Origin: Anaeromonas sp052088025
Lineage (GTDB): Bacteria > Bacillota > Clostridia > Tissierellales > SIT17
Length of the DNA stretch: 14,542 nucleotides
Assembly: GCF_052088025.1 (NCBI RefSeq)
Contig: NZ_JBQCYD010000055.1
Coordinates: forward strand, 1-14,542
Direction of reading: 5' to 3'
Part shown: in pieces, positions 14,203 through 14,542 of the stretch
How the letters are laid out: the number at the start of each line of letters is the position of its first letter
How positions within the stretch are numbered: position 1 is the stretch's first letter
Position numbers and translations under genes: made by a program
The notes under the pieces: generated by a model
The model's input: only the letters and a program-made list of their open reading frames with translations
Told to the model about the DNA's origin: nothing
The model's database searches: none

Positions 14203-14480
14203 CTTTTCACCCTTTTCCTTAAATTATTTTATAATAATAAAGTCCCTAAGCATATGCTTAGGGACGATTTAACCGTGGTACCACCCAAATTATAGTAAAA
14301 AATACTATCACTTAAATAAACATAACGTATTTATACGAAACATCTTACTTTTTTTCAGATATTTTGCTCAAAAGGTGATTTTCATATATTTATTATTAAT
14401 AATCTTACAGCCAATGGATTATCTCTCTAAAAATAATAATATATACTACTCTCCTAATCATAGCATTTAATTATTTAGTT
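14203..14480 (-). promoter_or_regulatory. T-box riboswitch leader, isoleucine-specific (AUC specifier)
   Basis: Senses uncharged tRNA-Ile and permits ileS transcription. Reading the minus strand, stem I contains AGAGAG (14428-14423) and a hairpin ATAATC/GATTAT closing a loop with TTGGCTGTAA. The specifier is ATC (14379-14377), after GAAA and before the usual purine. The antiterminator is explicit: GGG (14286-14284), the seven-base bulge TGGTACC (14283-14277) that pairs with the tRNA acceptor end, ACG (14276-14274), a loop, then CGT (14266-14264) and CCC (14263-14261). These last bases are also the 5' arm of the terminator, so the two folds exclude one another. Confidence 0.92.
14242..14265 (-). 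terminator. T-box regulated terminator hairpin
   Basis: Perfect 24-bp palindrome with arms GTCCCTAAGCAT and its complement, followed on the minus strand by TTTATTATTAT. Its 5' arm shares GTCCC with the antiterminator described for the leader. Confidence 0.85.
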
Positions 14481-14486
14481 TGATTT

Positions 14487-14515
14487 ATGATATATCAAAT
14501 TATAAGTATTGTCAA
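14487..14515 (-). promoter_or_regulatory. Promoter of the ileS T-box transcript
   Basis: Minus-strand TTGACA (14515-14510, perfect), a 17-nt spacer, and TATCAT (14492-14487). Predicted transcription start is near 14480, just ahead of stem I. Confidence 0.75.
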
Positions 14516-14542
14516 GGCTATTTTAAATTAAAGTTTCTACAG

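Overview
The window looks like chromosomal DNA of a strictly or mainly anaerobic, low-GC, spore-forming Firmicute of the Clostridia/Tissierellia type. Supporting signs are the very AT-rich sequence with A/T-ending codons, strong AGGAGG-type ribosome sites, several TTG and GTG starts, a Spo0E-like phosphatase (sporulation phosphorelay), a T-box leader and a eukaryote-like (type 2) isoleucyl-tRNA synthetase. No phage, transposon, CRISPR array, rRNA or tRNA is visible. The species cannot be named from the sequence alone.

Layout. 1-421: no recognised gene, ending in a terminator. 422-2550 (-): ECF sigma factor and its membrane anti-sigma factor with a very large extracytoplasmic part (DUF4179 type), apparently autoregulated from an ECF-type promoter that reuses part of the upstream gene's terminator. 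2630-3130 (-): free methionine-(R)-sulfoxide reductase. 3196-5116 (+): MarR regulator and MATE efflux pump, with a palindromic operator over the promoter. 5131-5751 (-): Nudix hydrolase of the CoA-pyrophosphatase type. 5887-9802 (+): five-gene operon nqrB-C-D-E-F for a sodium-pumping NADH dehydrogenase, without nqrA and without rnfB or rnfC. 9839-10360 (-): 2-Cys peroxiredoxin. 10468-11068: small XRE regulator diverging from a 58-residue Spo0E-like phosphatase, with repeated operator-like sites between them. 11098-14515 (-): T-box leader (AUC specifier) and ileS.

How it fits together. Most of the window is self-contained one- or two-gene units divided by shared bidirectional terminators, and three units (sigma/anti-sigma, MarR/MATE, XRE/Spo0E) are switches with candidate control sites visible in the DNA. 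Redox functions recur: NADH-driven ion pumping (Nqr core), peroxide removal (peroxiredoxin) and repair of oxidised free methionine.

The two points most worth attention are the NqrA-less Nqr operon, whose electron exit is unexplained, and the class I signature motif of IleRS, which reads G-I-H-H instead of H-x-G-H, an arrangement linked to mupirocin hyper-resistance.
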